A DNA stretch of 64,000 nucleotides from JASHVB01 sp036489395 (GCA_036489395.1 DASXFW010000047.1:1-64000); one strand, 5' to 3'; shown: positions 17,367-26,069, counted from the first letter of the stretch. Notes: generated by a model from the sequence alone, not told the origin. Program-made: numbers and translations.

Positions 17367-19037
17367 TCAGGCCACCGGCCGCAGCAGCGGAGCGTGGCTC
17401 TCGATGCCGAAATGCACCTTCGCATACGGATCGGTCGGCGTGGTCGGCGACACGCGCGCGTCGATCAGATAGAGGCCGCCCTTGCGCAATCCTTCCGCGA
17501 TCGCGCCGCGCAATTCGGATGGGTCCTTCAACAGCACGCCGTCGCCGCCGAATGCCTTGGCCAGCGCGACGAAGTTCGGAGACTCCCACTGCGCCAGTTT
17601 CTCGTCGAAGCCTTTTGCCACCAGCTTGTGCACCTCGGCGCCGTAGCCGGCATCGTTCCACACGATCAGCACCATTTGCATCTTGTGGCGGACGATCGTT
17701 TCCAATTCCTGGATGTTGAACATCAGGCTGCCGTCGCCCTCGACGGCGATATGCTGCCGGCCCGGATTGCCGGCGCCGGTGCCGATCGCCACGCCGATGC
17801 CCTGGCCCACCGCGCCGAAGCCGTAGGAGTACTGGATCTCCACGCCCTCCGGCAGCGGCGAGTACATGCCGATCCACGAGAAGAAGTGCCCGGCGCCGAC
17901 CGTGAACAACGCGCCTTTGGGGAGTGATTCGCCGAGCGAACGCGCCAGCGCGCGCGGGTCGAGGCCGTCGCGCGGCGCCTGGAACACGTGCGGCGGCGCG
18001 GACAACACGGCGCGCGTCGCGTCGGTGCGGAAGCCGGATTTGCGCACCTGGCGTGCCTCCAGCGCCTCGTTGATCGCAGCCACCGCGCGGCGGCCGTCGC
18101 CTTGTACATACAAGCCGGGGATGACGCCGATCTCCTCCGGCATCGGCTTGATGTCGATGCGTGCGACTTCGGCAGACGGGAACAGCAGGCCGCCTTCCGT
18201 GGTGTAGTAGCCAAGCTCGGCGCCGACACCGAGCACGAAATCGGCATCGGCGAGCAATTGCTCGGTTGGCTCGGAAGCGAAGGCGCCGGCAATGCCGATG
18301 TCCCATGGCTGGCCGGCGAAATAGCCTTTGCCTTGCAGCGACGTTGCCATCAGCGCGCCGACGCGGTCGGCCAGGCGGATGATTTCCTCGCGCGCGTTGG
18401 CGGCGCGCGCGCCGCGGCCGGCGATGATCACCGGGCGTTCCGCGGCGATCAGTTTCTCGATCACTGGCGCGAGCTGATCGGGGCTCGGCGTCTCCATGCG
18501 CGGCGGCAGAAAATCGGTCGAGGGGCGATATTCGTAATCCCAGTCGAGCTCGGATTCCTGCAGATGCATCGGCAGGTTCAGCACCACGGGGCCGCGGCCG
18601 GTGCGCGCGGCATAGAACGCCTCCGCGATTTCCTCGGCCATGTTGTCGTGGCTGGTCACGGTGAAGAACCGCGCGCTGCTTGCTTCGACGAAACGGCGCT
18701 GGTCCATCGACTGCGTCTTATTCTTCGCGCCCGGCTGGATCTCGCCGGCGATCACCACCAGCGGCGTCTTGCCGCGATACGCCGCGATCAGCGACGTGCC
18801 GCACTGCGTCAGGCCCGGCCCGCAGGTGACCATGGCAACGCCCATCCTGCCGGTGGTGCGGGTGTAGCCGTCGGCCATCGACACCGCCATGGACTCGTGC
18901 CGCGCGTTATATGCCTTGACAGATGGGTCGCGGCACAGCGCGCCCCACAGCCACATGTTGCCGTCGCCCATCAGGCCAAAAAAGTCGGTAACGCCCTCGG
19001 CAAGGAGGGACTGGGCGATCGCTTCGTAGGCTTTCAT
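17367..19037 (-). CDS. thiamine pyrophosphate-dependent enzyme (acetolactate synthase-like)
   Basis: A 556-aa ThDP enzyme with the three standard domains: PYR with catalytic Glu48 (NARHESMAVSMADGYTR), the central domain (RPVIIAGRGARAA), and PP with the ThDP motif EGDGSLMF (433-440) ending at N461. It has an extended GLMGDGNMWLWGAL N-terminus. It is closest to generic acetolactate-synthase-like enzymes; it may decarboxylate a 2-oxoacid. ATG 19037 overlaps the upstream gene's TGA (ATGA). An upstream extension in the same frame reads into that gene and was rejected. Confidence 0.85.
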   Translation of the reverse strand: MKAYEAIAQSLLAEGVTDFFGLMGDGNMWLWGALCRDPSVKAYNARHESMAVSMADGYTRTTGRMGVAMVTCGPGLTQCGTSLIAAYRGKTPLVVIAGEIQPGAKNKTQSMDQRRFVEASSARFFTVTSHDNMAEEIAEAFYAARTGRGPVVLNLPMHLQESELDWDYEYRPSTDFLPPRMETPSPDQLAPVIEKLIAAERPVIIAGRGARAANAREEIIRLADRVGALMATSLQGKGYFAGQPWDIGIAGAFASEPTEQLLADADFVLGVGAELGYYTTEGGLLFPSAEVARIDIKPMPEEIGVIPGLYVQGDGRRAVAAINEALEARQVRKSGFRTDATRAVLSAPPHVFQAPRDGLDPRALARSLGESLPKGALFTVGAGHFFSWIGMYSPLPEGVEIQYSYGFGAVGQGIGVAIGTGAGNPGRQHIAVEGDGSLMFNIQELETIVRHKMQMVLIVWNDAGYGAEVHKLVAKGFDEKLAQWESPNFVALAKAFGGDGVLLKDPSELRGAIAEGLRKGGLYLIDARVSPTTPTDPYAKVHFGIESHAPLLRPVA

Positions 19038-19495
19038 GTTAACTCTTTCCCTTGGTTCGCCAGGCTCGAAGCCAAGAGGGCGTCGAGTTGGCGCGCTTGC
19101 GTGAATACTGCTTCTATGTCGTAGCCAGAGGTCAATTCGCGGCCACGCGCCGCATCGTTCCTGATCCGCGACCAATCTGCGATGTCGCGCCGCAGGTCCG
19201 CATTGGCATTGCCAGGGAGTGCCATCGTTAAACGTCTGTGAAATGCTTGCCCCCGCAGCGCTTCCCGCTGATTTTGCGGCTGCCCCGCTTCCGCCATGGC
19301 ATTCAGCCGCACTTCAATTTGTCCAAACACGAGCAGGAAAAATGCCGCGTCGATGATCAGCGCGTTACGGGCAAGTATGTCGATGATGAGGGTATCCACC
19401 GCAAAATCGTAACCGTCCTCCAGAATCCGGTAGATCCGGCTCGATGTGCGCCGATACGCGCCGTAGAAGTCATCCAGTGACAGTGGGTCATTCAT
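19034..19495 (-). CDS. small protein, possibly HEPN-like with a degenerate active site
   Basis: A 153-aa helical protein. ILIDILARNALIIDAAFFLLVFGQIEVRLNAMAEAG resembles the central helix of HEPN-type proteins (..LFA.IE.RIN..). The later block DWSRIRNDAARGRE looks like the HEPN catalytic R-N-x-x-A-H motif with His replaced by Arg. Both ends overlap neighbours by four bases (ATGA), so it is translated in series with the unknown protein at 19492 and the TPP enzyme. GC is lower than in the metabolic genes around it. HEPN assignment is a tentative inference from motif shape. Confidence 0.65.
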   Translation of the reverse strand: MNDPLSLDDFYGAYRRTSSRIYRILEDGYDFAVDTLIIDILARNALIIDAAFFLLVFGQIEVRLNAMAEAGQPQNQREALRGQAFHRRLTMALPGNANADLRRDIADWSRIRNDAARGRELTSGYDIEAVFTQARQLDALLASSLANQGKELT

Positions 19496-19968
19496 TCCAA
19501 CAGCTCATGAAACCGTTCGGAACAGAACGGATGCGATGCCATGGAATCGCTTGGCCGAGTCAAGCGCCATACGCTCCGGTTAGAAAACGGCAGTGACTGG
19601 TCAATCAACGTGTAGAATCGCTGGGCGCCATCGCGCGAACTCACTACAAGGTCCAAACGTCCATTGCCCCCAATCATCCACAACATACGCGGCAAGAACT
19701 GCGCTGCCAACCTTCCGTCGAACTCGATACGAAGGACATCGACAGGTGGCACATCATCCTCGGTCAGGCCAGCGCGCTGAACACGGCTTTCCAGCGAACG
19801 GTTCTTGCCGGTCCTATCGTAATGATAGGCAGGTCCAAGTTTGGCCTGGACGTCGTCGTACAAGGTATGGACCCGCTGTCGCCAATCTTGCAGCCGTCGC
19901 AGGGTCGCCTCCCGCTCAGGCTCCGCCAACGACTCCCGCATGGTCGCTGTGACGATATCCGTGCTCAT
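19492..19968 (-). CDS. conserved small protein of unknown function (IGGNGRLDL motif)
   Basis: A 158-aa soluble protein. Residues ~24-40 (RLQDWRQRVHTLYDDVQ) form an amphipathic helix; the core reads VPPVDVLRIEFDGRLAAQFLPRMLWMIGGNGRLDLVVS and ends with a Trp-rich segment (RSVWRLTRPSDS). The pattern W..R...LYDD...P..D........L.P...W.IG.NGR.DL seems to me a recurrent one in uncharacterised bacterial proteins. It overlaps the 2OG oxygenase stop and the HEPN-like start by ATGA. GC is lower than its operon partners. No function is assigned. Confidence 0.65.
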   Translation of the reverse strand: MSTDIVTATMRESLAEPEREATLRRLQDWRQRVHTLYDDVQAKLGPAYHYDRTGKNRSLESRVQRAGLTEDDVPPVDVLRIEFDGRLAAQFLPRMLWMIGGNGRLDLVVSSRDGAQRFYTLIDQSLPFSNRSVWRLTRPSDSMASHPFCSERFHELLE

Positions 19969-21017
19969 GACGACAGCGTCTCAGCCATCTTCGCGGCCTC
20001 GGAATCATGGCCGCGCTGGTGGAAATAGTTTGCCCGATAGAACTCCAGCACCAGGTCGCGATACAGCGCCGGCGGGTAGTGCGGCGGGTTATCGTCGGAG
20101 ACACAACTCGGCAGGCATTCGATCGTGCAGTCCGGGTTCGGGCTGTGGAAATACGCAATCGAATAGCGGTCCGCGCCGGACTCGTTGATCACGCCGTGCG
20201 GCGTGGAAAGGAACAGGTTGTTCGACCAGCGGCGCATGATGTTGCCGAGGTTGATCAGGAACGTACCCGGAATGACAGGCGGCGCGAACCATTCGCCTGA
20301 TGGCAGACGGATCGCCAGGCCCGGCACGTCGGTGCGCGCCAACGCGGTCATGAAGCTGTTGTCGGTGTGCGGAGCGGTGCCGAAGGTGTTCTCGCTCATG
20401 TCCTCCTGCGGCGGATAGTGCAGGAAACGCAGGTTGATGTGGCCTTCTTTGGCGAAGAACGGCGCGAAGAAATCCGCCGGCATGTCGAGCGCCACGGCAA
20501 AGGCAGGCAACATGCGGTCGCACATGGCGCGCAGCGCGTGGAAGTACCCCATCATGTCGTCGCGCAGGCCCGGCTGGCCGTTCGGCCATTGGTTGCGCCC
20601 GCGCAGTGGAATGCCGGCGAGCACCTCCGGATGATCGGCGCCGCGGTCGTGGCTGATGAAAAAGCTCTCGTTCTGATTCGGCTTGGTCGCCTTGTGCACG
20701 GTCGATGCCGCCTGCACCGACGCGTTCATCGGCATGTAGCCGATGTTGTTCTGGTTCAGCCGCAGCTTCAGCTTTTCCTCCAGCGGCAGGGCGTGGAATC
20801 GGCGCGAGGCGGCGAAGCCGCGGTCGATGGTTTCCTGCGGCACGCCGTGATTCAGCGCATAGAAGAAGCCAATGTTCTCGCACGCGTGGCGCACGTCCCG
20901 GGCGAGGCGTTGCAACGCGCCCGCTTCGCCCGCGAAATACGGGCCGTAGTCGATCACGGGGATGATCGAAGCGGCTTCCTCGAAGTTCCTGACCGCGTTC
21001 GCCTTGAACAAGTGCAT
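19965..21017 (-). CDS. isopenicillin N synthase-like 2-oxoglutarate/Fe(II) oxygenase
   Basis: A 350-aa double-stranded beta-helix oxygenase. The N-terminal DIOX_N part is IIPVIDYGPYF...ENIGFFYALNHGVP; the iron ligands are H217 and D219 (APHTDN) and H274 (STPHGV), and the co-substrate binding pair is R284-x-S286 (RYSIAYF). ATG 21017 is preceded by CCGGAG. It is the first gene of the reverse operon that continues through two small unknown genes to the TPP enzyme and CoxG-like protein. It faces the TauD-like gene at 21144 divergently, with only 126 bp between. Confidence 0.85.
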   Translation of the reverse strand: MHLFKANAVRNFEEAASIIPVIDYGPYFAGEAGALQRLARDVRHACENIGFFYALNHGVPQETIDRGFAASRRFHALPLEEKLKLRLNQNNIGYMPMNASVQAASTVHKATKPNQNESFFISHDRGADHPEVLAGIPLRGRNQWPNGQPGLRDDMMGYFHALRAMCDRMLPAFAVALDMPADFFAPFFAKEGHINLRFLHYPPQEDMSENTFGTAPHTDNSFMTALARTDVPGLAIRLPSGEWFAPPVIPGTFLINLGNIMRRWSNNLFLSTPHGVINESGADRYSIAYFHSPNPDCTIECLPSCVSDDNPPHYPPALYRDLVLEFYRANYFHQRGHDSEAAKMAETLSS

Positions 21018-21143
21018 GGCGTGGCTCCGGATGGGTTGCGGGTGAGTATAGGGGAGGCGGGGCGTCGCGCAACGATACGCGGTCTCGACAGGCGCCGCTG
21101 TTCGGGTCACCCTGTGGTAACGCGGATGCAGGAGGGAACATCG

Positions 21144-21998
21144 ATGCTACAAATTCGCCGCATGGGACCGCAGATCGGCGTCGAGGTCACCGGCGTCGAT
21201 GTCAAGACGCTCGACGACGCCGGCTTCGCGCCGATCTACCAGGCGTGGCTCGATCACAACGTTATGGTCGTGCGCGACCAGGACCTGAAAATCGAGGATT
21301 TCCTGCATTACAGCCGACGTTTCGGCACCGTCGTGCCGCATCCGTCAAAGAGCACGCGGCATCCGGAGATTCCGGAAATCACCATGCTCGGCATCAACAA
21401 GTTCAATCCCGACGGCACGCTGAACCAGTCGATCTACCGCCGCGGCGCGGAAGGCTGGCACACCGACGGAGCGTACGACGCGGTTCCCTTCAAGGCCACA
21501 CAACTCTACGCCCTCGCGATCCCCAGCACCGGCGGCAACACCCTGTTCGCCAGCATGTATGCGGCTTACGAAGGTCTGCCGGAGCGCCTGAAGCAGCGCC
21601 TGGATGGCCTGGTCGGCGGCTTCACCTACGGCGGCCGTCGCAAGGCGCAGGCGCTGTTGAATGAGGAAGACCGCGACTGGAATCCGGTGTTCCATCCGAT
21701 CATTCGCACGCACCCGGAAACCGGCCGCAAGGCGCTGTATTTCGATCCCGGCAAGATCGTATCGATCGAGGGCATCGACGCGGCGGAATCCGACAATGTG
21801 ATCGCAGAACTCGCAGATCGCATGATCCAGCCCGACGCCGAATACCATCACAACTGGCGCGTCGGCGATATCGTCATCTGGGACAACCGGTGTTCGTATC
21901 ACCGTGCGGCAGGCGACTATCCGCCGAACGAGGATCGCATCCACTGGCGCGTGTCGATCAAGGATTTTGCCGAGTCTGCACAGCTTGCCGCGGAGTAA
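21144..21998 (+). CDS. TauD/TfdA family dioxygenase
   Basis: A 284-aa 2-oxoglutarate/Fe(II) dioxygenase. The iron site is H106-x-D108 (GWHTDGAYD) plus the distal His near residue 252 (NRCSYHRA), and the 2OG-binding Arg is in EDRIHWRVSI near 264-268. The N-terminus LQIRRMGPQIGVEVTGVD and the HNVMVVRDQDL block are typical of taurine/2,4-D-type dioxygenases. ATG 21144 has GGAGG 8 bases upstream; an in-frame ATG at 21126 contains that site and is less likely. A terminator-like hairpin follows at 22154. Confidence 0.85.
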   Translation: MLQIRRMGPQIGVEVTGVDVKTLDDAGFAPIYQAWLDHNVMVVRDQDLKIEDFLHYSRRFGTVVPHPSKSTRHPEIPEITMLGINKFNPDGTLNQSIYRRGAEGWHTDGAYDAVPFKATQLYALAIPSTGGNTLFASMYAAYEGLPERLKQRLDGLVGGFTYGGRRKAQALLNEEDRDWNPVFHPIIRTHPETGRKALYFDPGKIVSIEGIDAAESDNVIAELADRMIQPDAEYHHNWRVGDIVIWDNRCSYHRAAGDYPPNEDRIHWRVSIKDFAESAQLAAE

Positions 21999-22021
21999 AT
22001 GGGTCGTTGCATACGGGAGTA

Positions 22022-22047
22022 GGCCAGCCCCGTTCCCAGGGCTGGCC
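22022..22047. other. 9-bp GC-rich hairpin downstream of the small peptide ORF
   Basis: GGCCAGCCC / GGGCTGGCC with an 8-base loop. On the reverse strand it comes 6 bases after the stop codon of the 26-codon ORF at 22054-22134; it lacks a T-run on either strand, so it may be a weak terminator or an mRNA-stabilising 3' stem. Confidence 0.5.
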
Positions 22048-22053
22048 CATCTC

Positions 22054-22134
22054 CTACCTTCGACGAATGATGATCTTGACTTTGATCGTCACGATCACCA
22101 CAATCTTCGGCAGGAGGCGTCGATGGTCGTTCAT
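22054..22134 (-). CDS. putative 26-aa cationic amphipathic small protein
   Basis: A complete 27-codon frame (ATG to TAG). The product begins MNDHRRLLPK; residues 11-23 are almost only Ile/Val broken by Lys at 18 and 20 and Thr at 16 (IVVIVTIKVKIII), and it ends RRR. No acidic residue occurs after position 3. AGGGAG lies upstream of ATG with a spacing of six bases, an ideal ribosome-binding site. A stem-loop follows the stop. Such a peptide could be a membrane-active or membrane-inserted small protein. It is too short for coding statistics, so the evidence is the RBS, composition and layout. Confidence 0.45.
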   Translation of the reverse strand: MNDHRRLLPKIVVIVTIKVKIIIRRR

Positions 22135-22153
22135 CGCGTTCTCCCTTCGAAAC

Positions 22154-22189
22154 GCCGGTCGGGCCTATCCCGGCCGGCGCTTTCGTTTT
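22154..22189 (+). terminator. candidate intrinsic terminator
   Basis: A 10-bp stem GCCGGTCGGG / CCCGGCCGGC (one U-G pair in RNA) with loop CCTAT, followed by GCTTTCGTTTT. It lies 155 bp after the TauD-like gene's stop and can end its transcript. Confidence 0.5.
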
Positions 22190-22262
22190 GGCGGACATTG
22201 GTTGATAGATCGTCAACGCGGCGCGGTTGCTATCGTCAGCCGCGACTGCAGGAGTCCGCACA

Positions 22263-22514
22263 ATGCGCATCGGCCTGGTGACCGACAGCCTCGGCGATAT
22301 GCCGCTCGATGACATGACAACCGCAGCCGCGGAGCTGGGAATTAAAACGCTGGAGTTCTGCTGCGGCAACTGGTCCAGCGCGCCGCATATCAACGCCGCG
22401 GCACTGGTGGAAAGCGAGCCGCCGGTAGCTCGTCACGCACGAGATTGCTTCGCTTCGCTCGCCATGACACGCGAGGCTTCGCTAACAAGAAACAAGGTTC
22501 CCCCCTCCCCTTGA
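22263..22514 (+). pseudogene. truncated sugar phosphate isomerase/epimerase
   Basis: Starts with a good ribosome-binding site (GCAGGAG) and ATG 22263. The first ~51 residues (MRIGLVTDSLGDMPLDDMTT, then LGIKTLEFCCGNWSSAPHIN) match the N-terminus of the AP-endonuclease-2-like TIM-barrel sugar isomerases, normally ~280-320 aa. At about base 22416 the frame enters REP-type repeat sequence (CGTCACGCACGAGATTGC) and then the composite palindrome; the rest of the barrel is missing, and fbiC begins at once on the other strand. The remaining frame to 22514 is translated repeat. A non-functional remnant. Confidence 0.75.
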
Positions 22515-22677
22515 GGGAGGGGTTGGGGGAGGGGTGCGCACATCCACCGACCGCGGATGTACGCACCCCTCCCCCAACCCCTCCCTCAAGGGGAGGGGGG
22601 AACCTACGTCAAGCCGCCGACGCCGTTTCATCCAGTCGCGGGTCGGCACGCAGGCCGATGGCAACTCGCAATGACAG
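22428..22677. repeat. composite palindromic element, copy 5 (core 22496-22604)
   Basis: GAGATTGCTTCGCTTCGCTC, GCTAACAAGAAACAAGG, then a 109-bp near-perfect palindrome from GGTTCC to GGAACC with tip GCGCACATCC...GCGGATGTACGC, then TACGTCAAGCCGCCGACGCC, GTTTCATCCAGTCGCGGGTC and the tail GGCAACTCGCAATGACAG. This is the cleanest copy and defines the block order. It replaces the 3' part of the isomerase gene. Confidence 0.9.
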
Positions 22678-22688
22678 CCGGACGGCCC

Positions 22689-25043
22689 CTACTCCGCCGC
22701 CAGCACCTTGCGCGGCGGCGTCTGCACGACCGGCGCCAACTCCGGCGCACCGAACGACGACGCACGGCGATCGTTGGACACCGGCCGGTACATCGTGTCG
22801 CGCTGCACCGCCACGCGGCCGATACCCGTGATCAGCGCTTCCATCGCCTCGGGTGGAAACTCCTGCCCGTGCTGCGTGCCGGCGGCGCGCGAGATGCTTT
22901 CGTTCATCAACGTGCCGCCCATGTCGTTGGCACCGGCGTTCAGGCACATCGCCGCGCCCTCCGGCCCCATCTTCACCCACGACGTCTGGATGTTGGTGAT
23001 CAGCGGATGCAGCACCAGCCGCGCGACCGAGTGCATCAGCACGGCCTCGCGCAGGGTCGGCCCCTTGCGCGCCATGCCGCGCAGATACATCGGTGCCTCC
23101 ATGTGCACGAACGGCAGAGGCACGAACTCGGTGAAACCCCCAGTCTCCGCCTGAAGATCGCGCAGCACGAGCAGATGCCGCGCCCAGTTCAGCGGGGCTT
23201 CGACATGGCCGTACATGATCGTGGATGTTGTCCGCAGCCCCAGCGCGTGTGCGGCGCGCGCCACCGCGACCCACTGCGCGGTGTCGATCTTGTCCGGACA
23301 GATGATCTTGCGGATTTCATCGTCGAGGATTTCCGCAGCCGTGCCCGGCAGCGTTCCCAATCCGGCGTCCTTCAGCTCCGCGAGGAACTCCGACAGCGAC
23401 CGCCCGAGAGTCGCGGCGCCCTGCGTCACCTCTAACGGAGAGAACGCATGCACGTGCATCCCCGGCACCGCCGCCTTGATCGCCTTGCAAATGCCGACAT
23501 AGGTCGCGCCCGTGTAGTCGGGATGGATGCCGCCCTGCAGGCAGACTTCCGTCGCGCCGCGGTCCCATGCCTCGCGCGCACGGCGCACGATCTCATCCCA
23601 GTCAAGATCATACGGCGTGCCGCGCAATGCCTCGTGCGTCTTGCCCTTGGAGAACGCGCAGAACTTGCAGCGGTAGTAACAGATATTTGTGTAATTGATG
23701 TTGCGGTTCACCACGTAGCGCACGGTGTCGCCGCTGATTGCCTGGCGCAGCTCGTCGGCGGCAATCGTGACACGCTGGTAGTCCGCATCGCGTGCCGAGA
23801 ACAACCGCACGATCTCCGCTTCGTCCAGGCGCCGACCGGCGGATGCCTTGGCGATCGCGGCCTCGATCAGCGGATCGACGCTGTCCAGCAATGCGGGTTT
23901 CGGCTGTGGCGCGACGGTGACTCCCGGCGCCCAGGTATCGTCGCGCGCCCAGCCCTCGGCGTCGGCAAGCTGCTGCACGCGCGTGGCGACCGCGGGGGCG
24001 AACCAGCGTTCCGGCTGCGCCACCTGCGACGGATAAGCAGGCAGCCGCGCCACCAGGATCTTGCCCATATCCGCGGTGCGACGCGCGAGTGTGTCGAGCT
24101 CGGGCCACGGCGCCTCGGGATTCACGTGGTCCGGTGTCACCGGCGACACGCCGCCCCAATCGTCGATGCCGGCGTCGAGCAGTTTTTCATAGACGCCAGG
24201 CGAAAGGTTCGGCGGCGCCTGCACGTGGACATCCTCGGGCAGAATCAGACGCGCCGCAGCAATGCTCCAAAGCAGATCGTCCAGGTCGGGATCGGGGGCG
24301 TTTGCGCGTTTGGTATTCGGCTTCGCGCGGAAGTTCTGCACGATGACTTCGCCGATATGCCCGTGGCGCTCGTGCAGATCGCGAATCGCGATCAGGGATT
24401 CCAGCCGCTCGGCGCGGGTCTCGCCAATGCCGATCAGGATGCCGGTGGTGAACGGTACGTTCAGCTCGCCGGCCATCCGCATGGTTTCCAGCCGCACCGC
24501 CGGATGTTTGTCGGGCGAGCCGTGATGCACCTGACCCGGTTCGCACAGTCGCTCGCTGGAGGATTCCAGCATGATCCCCATGCTGGCGGAAACGTCGCGC
24601 AGAGCTGCGATCTCGTCGCGCGTCATAACTCCCGGATTGACGTGCGGCAGCAGGCTGGTCTGTTTCAGCACCAGCGCGCACATCTCGCGCAGATAGCTGA
24701 TGGTGGTTTCGTGCCCGAGCGCGGCCAGTGCTTCGCGCGCGGCCCGATAGCGGAGCTCCGGCTTGTCGCCGAGTGTGAACAGCGCCTCGGTGCAGCCGGC
24801 GGCGGCGCCGGCGCGGGCGATCGACAGCACATCGTCCGCCGACAGGTACGCCGCATGGCCGGTGCGCGGCCGTTCCGCGAACGTGCAGTAGTGGCAGACG
24901 TCGCGACAAAGTTTCGTTAGAGGGATAAAGACCTTGCGCGAGTAGGACACCAGCCGCCCGAACGCGGCATCGCGCTTCATGGCGGCCTGCGCCATCAATT
25001 CCGGAAGCGGCGCGTCTTGCATCCAGTCCAATTCGGTCTTCAT
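22689..25043 (-). CDS. fbiC: bifunctional FO synthase (CofG-CofH fusion)
   Basis: A 784-aa fusion of two radical SAM proteins that makes 7,8-didemethyl-8-hydroxy-5-deazariboflavin (FO), the chromophore of coenzyme F420. The N-terminal CofG half has its [4Fe-4S] cysteines at C46, C50 and C53 (CRDVCHYC) and GILIGIGETRAERLESL. The C-terminal CofH half has C455, C459 and C462 (CYYRCKFC) with NINYTN before it and GGIHPDYTG after it. Both clusters are intact. The fused form is usual in actinobacteria; separate CofG and CofH are usual in archaea and cyanobacteria. Its ATG overlaps the stop of the LLM gene at 25040, so synthesis of the cofactor is coupled to a likely user. Other F420 genes (cofC/D/E, fbiA/B) are not in the window. 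Confidence 0.95.
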   Translation of the reverse strand: MKTELDWMQDAPLPELMAQAAMKRDAAFGRLVSYSRKVFIPLTKLCRDVCHYCTFAERPRTGHAAYLSADDVLSIARAGAAAGCTEALFTLGDKPELRYRAAREALAALGHETTISYLREMCALVLKQTSLLPHVNPGVMTRDEIAALRDVSASMGIMLESSSERLCEPGQVHHGSPDKHPAVRLETMRMAGELNVPFTTGILIGIGETRAERLESLIAIRDLHERHGHIGEVIVQNFRAKPNTKRANAPDPDLDDLLWSIAAARLILPEDVHVQAPPNLSPGVYEKLLDAGIDDWGGVSPVTPDHVNPEAPWPELDTLARRTADMGKILVARLPAYPSQVAQPERWFAPAVATRVQQLADAEGWARDDTWAPGVTVAPQPKPALLDSVDPLIEAAIAKASAGRRLDEAEIVRLFSARDADYQRVTIAADELRQAISGDTVRYVVNRNINYTNICYYRCKFCAFSKGKTHEALRGTPYDLDWDEIVRRAREAWDRGATEVCLQGGIHPDYTGATYVGICKAIKAAVPGMHVHAFSPLEVTQGAATLGRSLSEFLAELKDAGLGTLPGTAAEILDDEIRKIICPDKIDTAQWVAVARAAHALGLRTTSTIMYGHVEAPLNWARHLLVLRDLQAETGGFTEFVPLPFVHMEAPMYLRGMARKGPTLREAVLMHSVARLVLHPLITNIQTSWVKMGPEGAAMCLNAGANDMGGTLMNESISRAAGTQHGQEFPPEAMEALITGIGRVAVQRDTMYRPVSNDRRASSFGAPELAPVVQTPPRKVLAAE

Positions 25044-25993
25044 GTCTTGTGCACAACCTCTTCGGCGAAGCGCTGCATGACGTCGAGCGTTTCCTCGATC
25101 GTCGGGCGCTGCAGGTACAGGATCGTGTGCCGCGCGCCGGCTTTCTCCAGCGCCGCGGCATCCGCCAGCATGTCAGCACTGCTGCCGGAGAACAACTGCC
25201 GCTCGCCATCGGCATCCTGCTGCGCGGCAAATAGCGGCGGCCCGAACCACAGATAGCCGACATCGATGGACCCGGGATCGCGCCGCGCTTTTTCCGCCAT
25301 GCGATGCAGGTTGCCGATGCCGGCGCGCAGACGATCCGGCGTGTTCAGGCGGACGGTCTGATTGTTCGACACCGGATACCACGCGTCACCGAGCTGAACC
25401 GTGCGCCGCATCGCAGCGGGGCTTTCGCCACCGACCCATATCGGCGGATGCGGCTTCGATACGGACTTCGGCGCGAACACGATGTTATCGAAATTGGCAA
25501 ACCTGCCCTGCATTGACGGTCGCTGCTCCGTCCACAGCGCCTTCCAGGCACGCAGATATTCGTCGGTAACGGCGCCGCGATCTTCGAATGGAGGCGTGCC
25601 AAGTGCGGCAAATTCCTCGCGCATCCACCCGGAGCCGACTCCGGCGATGACGCGTCCGCCGGACAGCACGTCCGCGGTCAGGAACAACTTTGCGGCCAGG
25701 ACGGCCGGGCGATACGGAACGACAACGACGGAGGTCAGCAGCTTGATGCGCTGCGTGCAGCCGGCGAGGAACGCGAGCGTGGCGATCGCGTCGAAGCATT
25801 CGCCGGTGGCGGAACCAGGCCACACGCCGTCGGTGGTGTAGGCATAGCGGTCTCCGTGCTGCGCCGGTACGACCAGGTGGTCGGCGACGCCGAGATACGT
25901 GTAGCCCAGCGCCTCGGCGCGCTGTGCCAGTGTCATGACGTTGTCGCGCGCGACGAAACAGCCGCGCGTGCCGACATGTATGCCGAAGTCCAT
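25040..25993 (-). CDS. LLM class F420-dependent oxidoreductase
   Basis: A 317-aa luciferase-like TIM-barrel enzyme. Typical blocks: LGVADHLVVPAQHGDRY, IKLLTSVVVVPYRPAVLAAKL, GGRVIAGVGSGWMREEFAALGTPPFEDRGAVTDEY and PPIWVGGESPAAMRR. The ADH-motif and the GVGSGW block are those of actinobacterial F420-dependent enzymes. It is directly upstream of fbiC with an ATGA overlap, which is good context for F420 use. It is about the same length and order of motifs as the divergent neighbour at 26070. An upstream extension of the frame to 26140 runs over the divergent promoter and was rejected. Confidence 0.88.
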   Translation of the reverse strand: MDFGIHVGTRGCFVARDNVMTLAQRAEALGYTYLGVADHLVVPAQHGDRYAYTTDGVWPGSATGECFDAIATLAFLAGCTQRIKLLTSVVVVPYRPAVLAAKLFLTADVLSGGRVIAGVGSGWMREEFAALGTPPFEDRGAVTDEYLRAWKALWTEQRPSMQGRFANFDNIVFAPKSVSKPHPPIWVGGESPAAMRRTVQLGDAWYPVSNNQTVRLNTPDRLRAGIGNLHRMAEKARRDPGSIDVGYLWFGPPLFAAQQDADGERQLFSGSSADMLADAAALEKAGARHTILYLQRPTIEETLDVMQRFAEEVVHKT

Positions 25994-26069
25994 AGGCGCC
26001 CCCGATTGCGTCGGCCCGTTGCATCGTGTGCTATCGGCTTCGACGGTGCAATTCAAGCAGGAGGAACAA

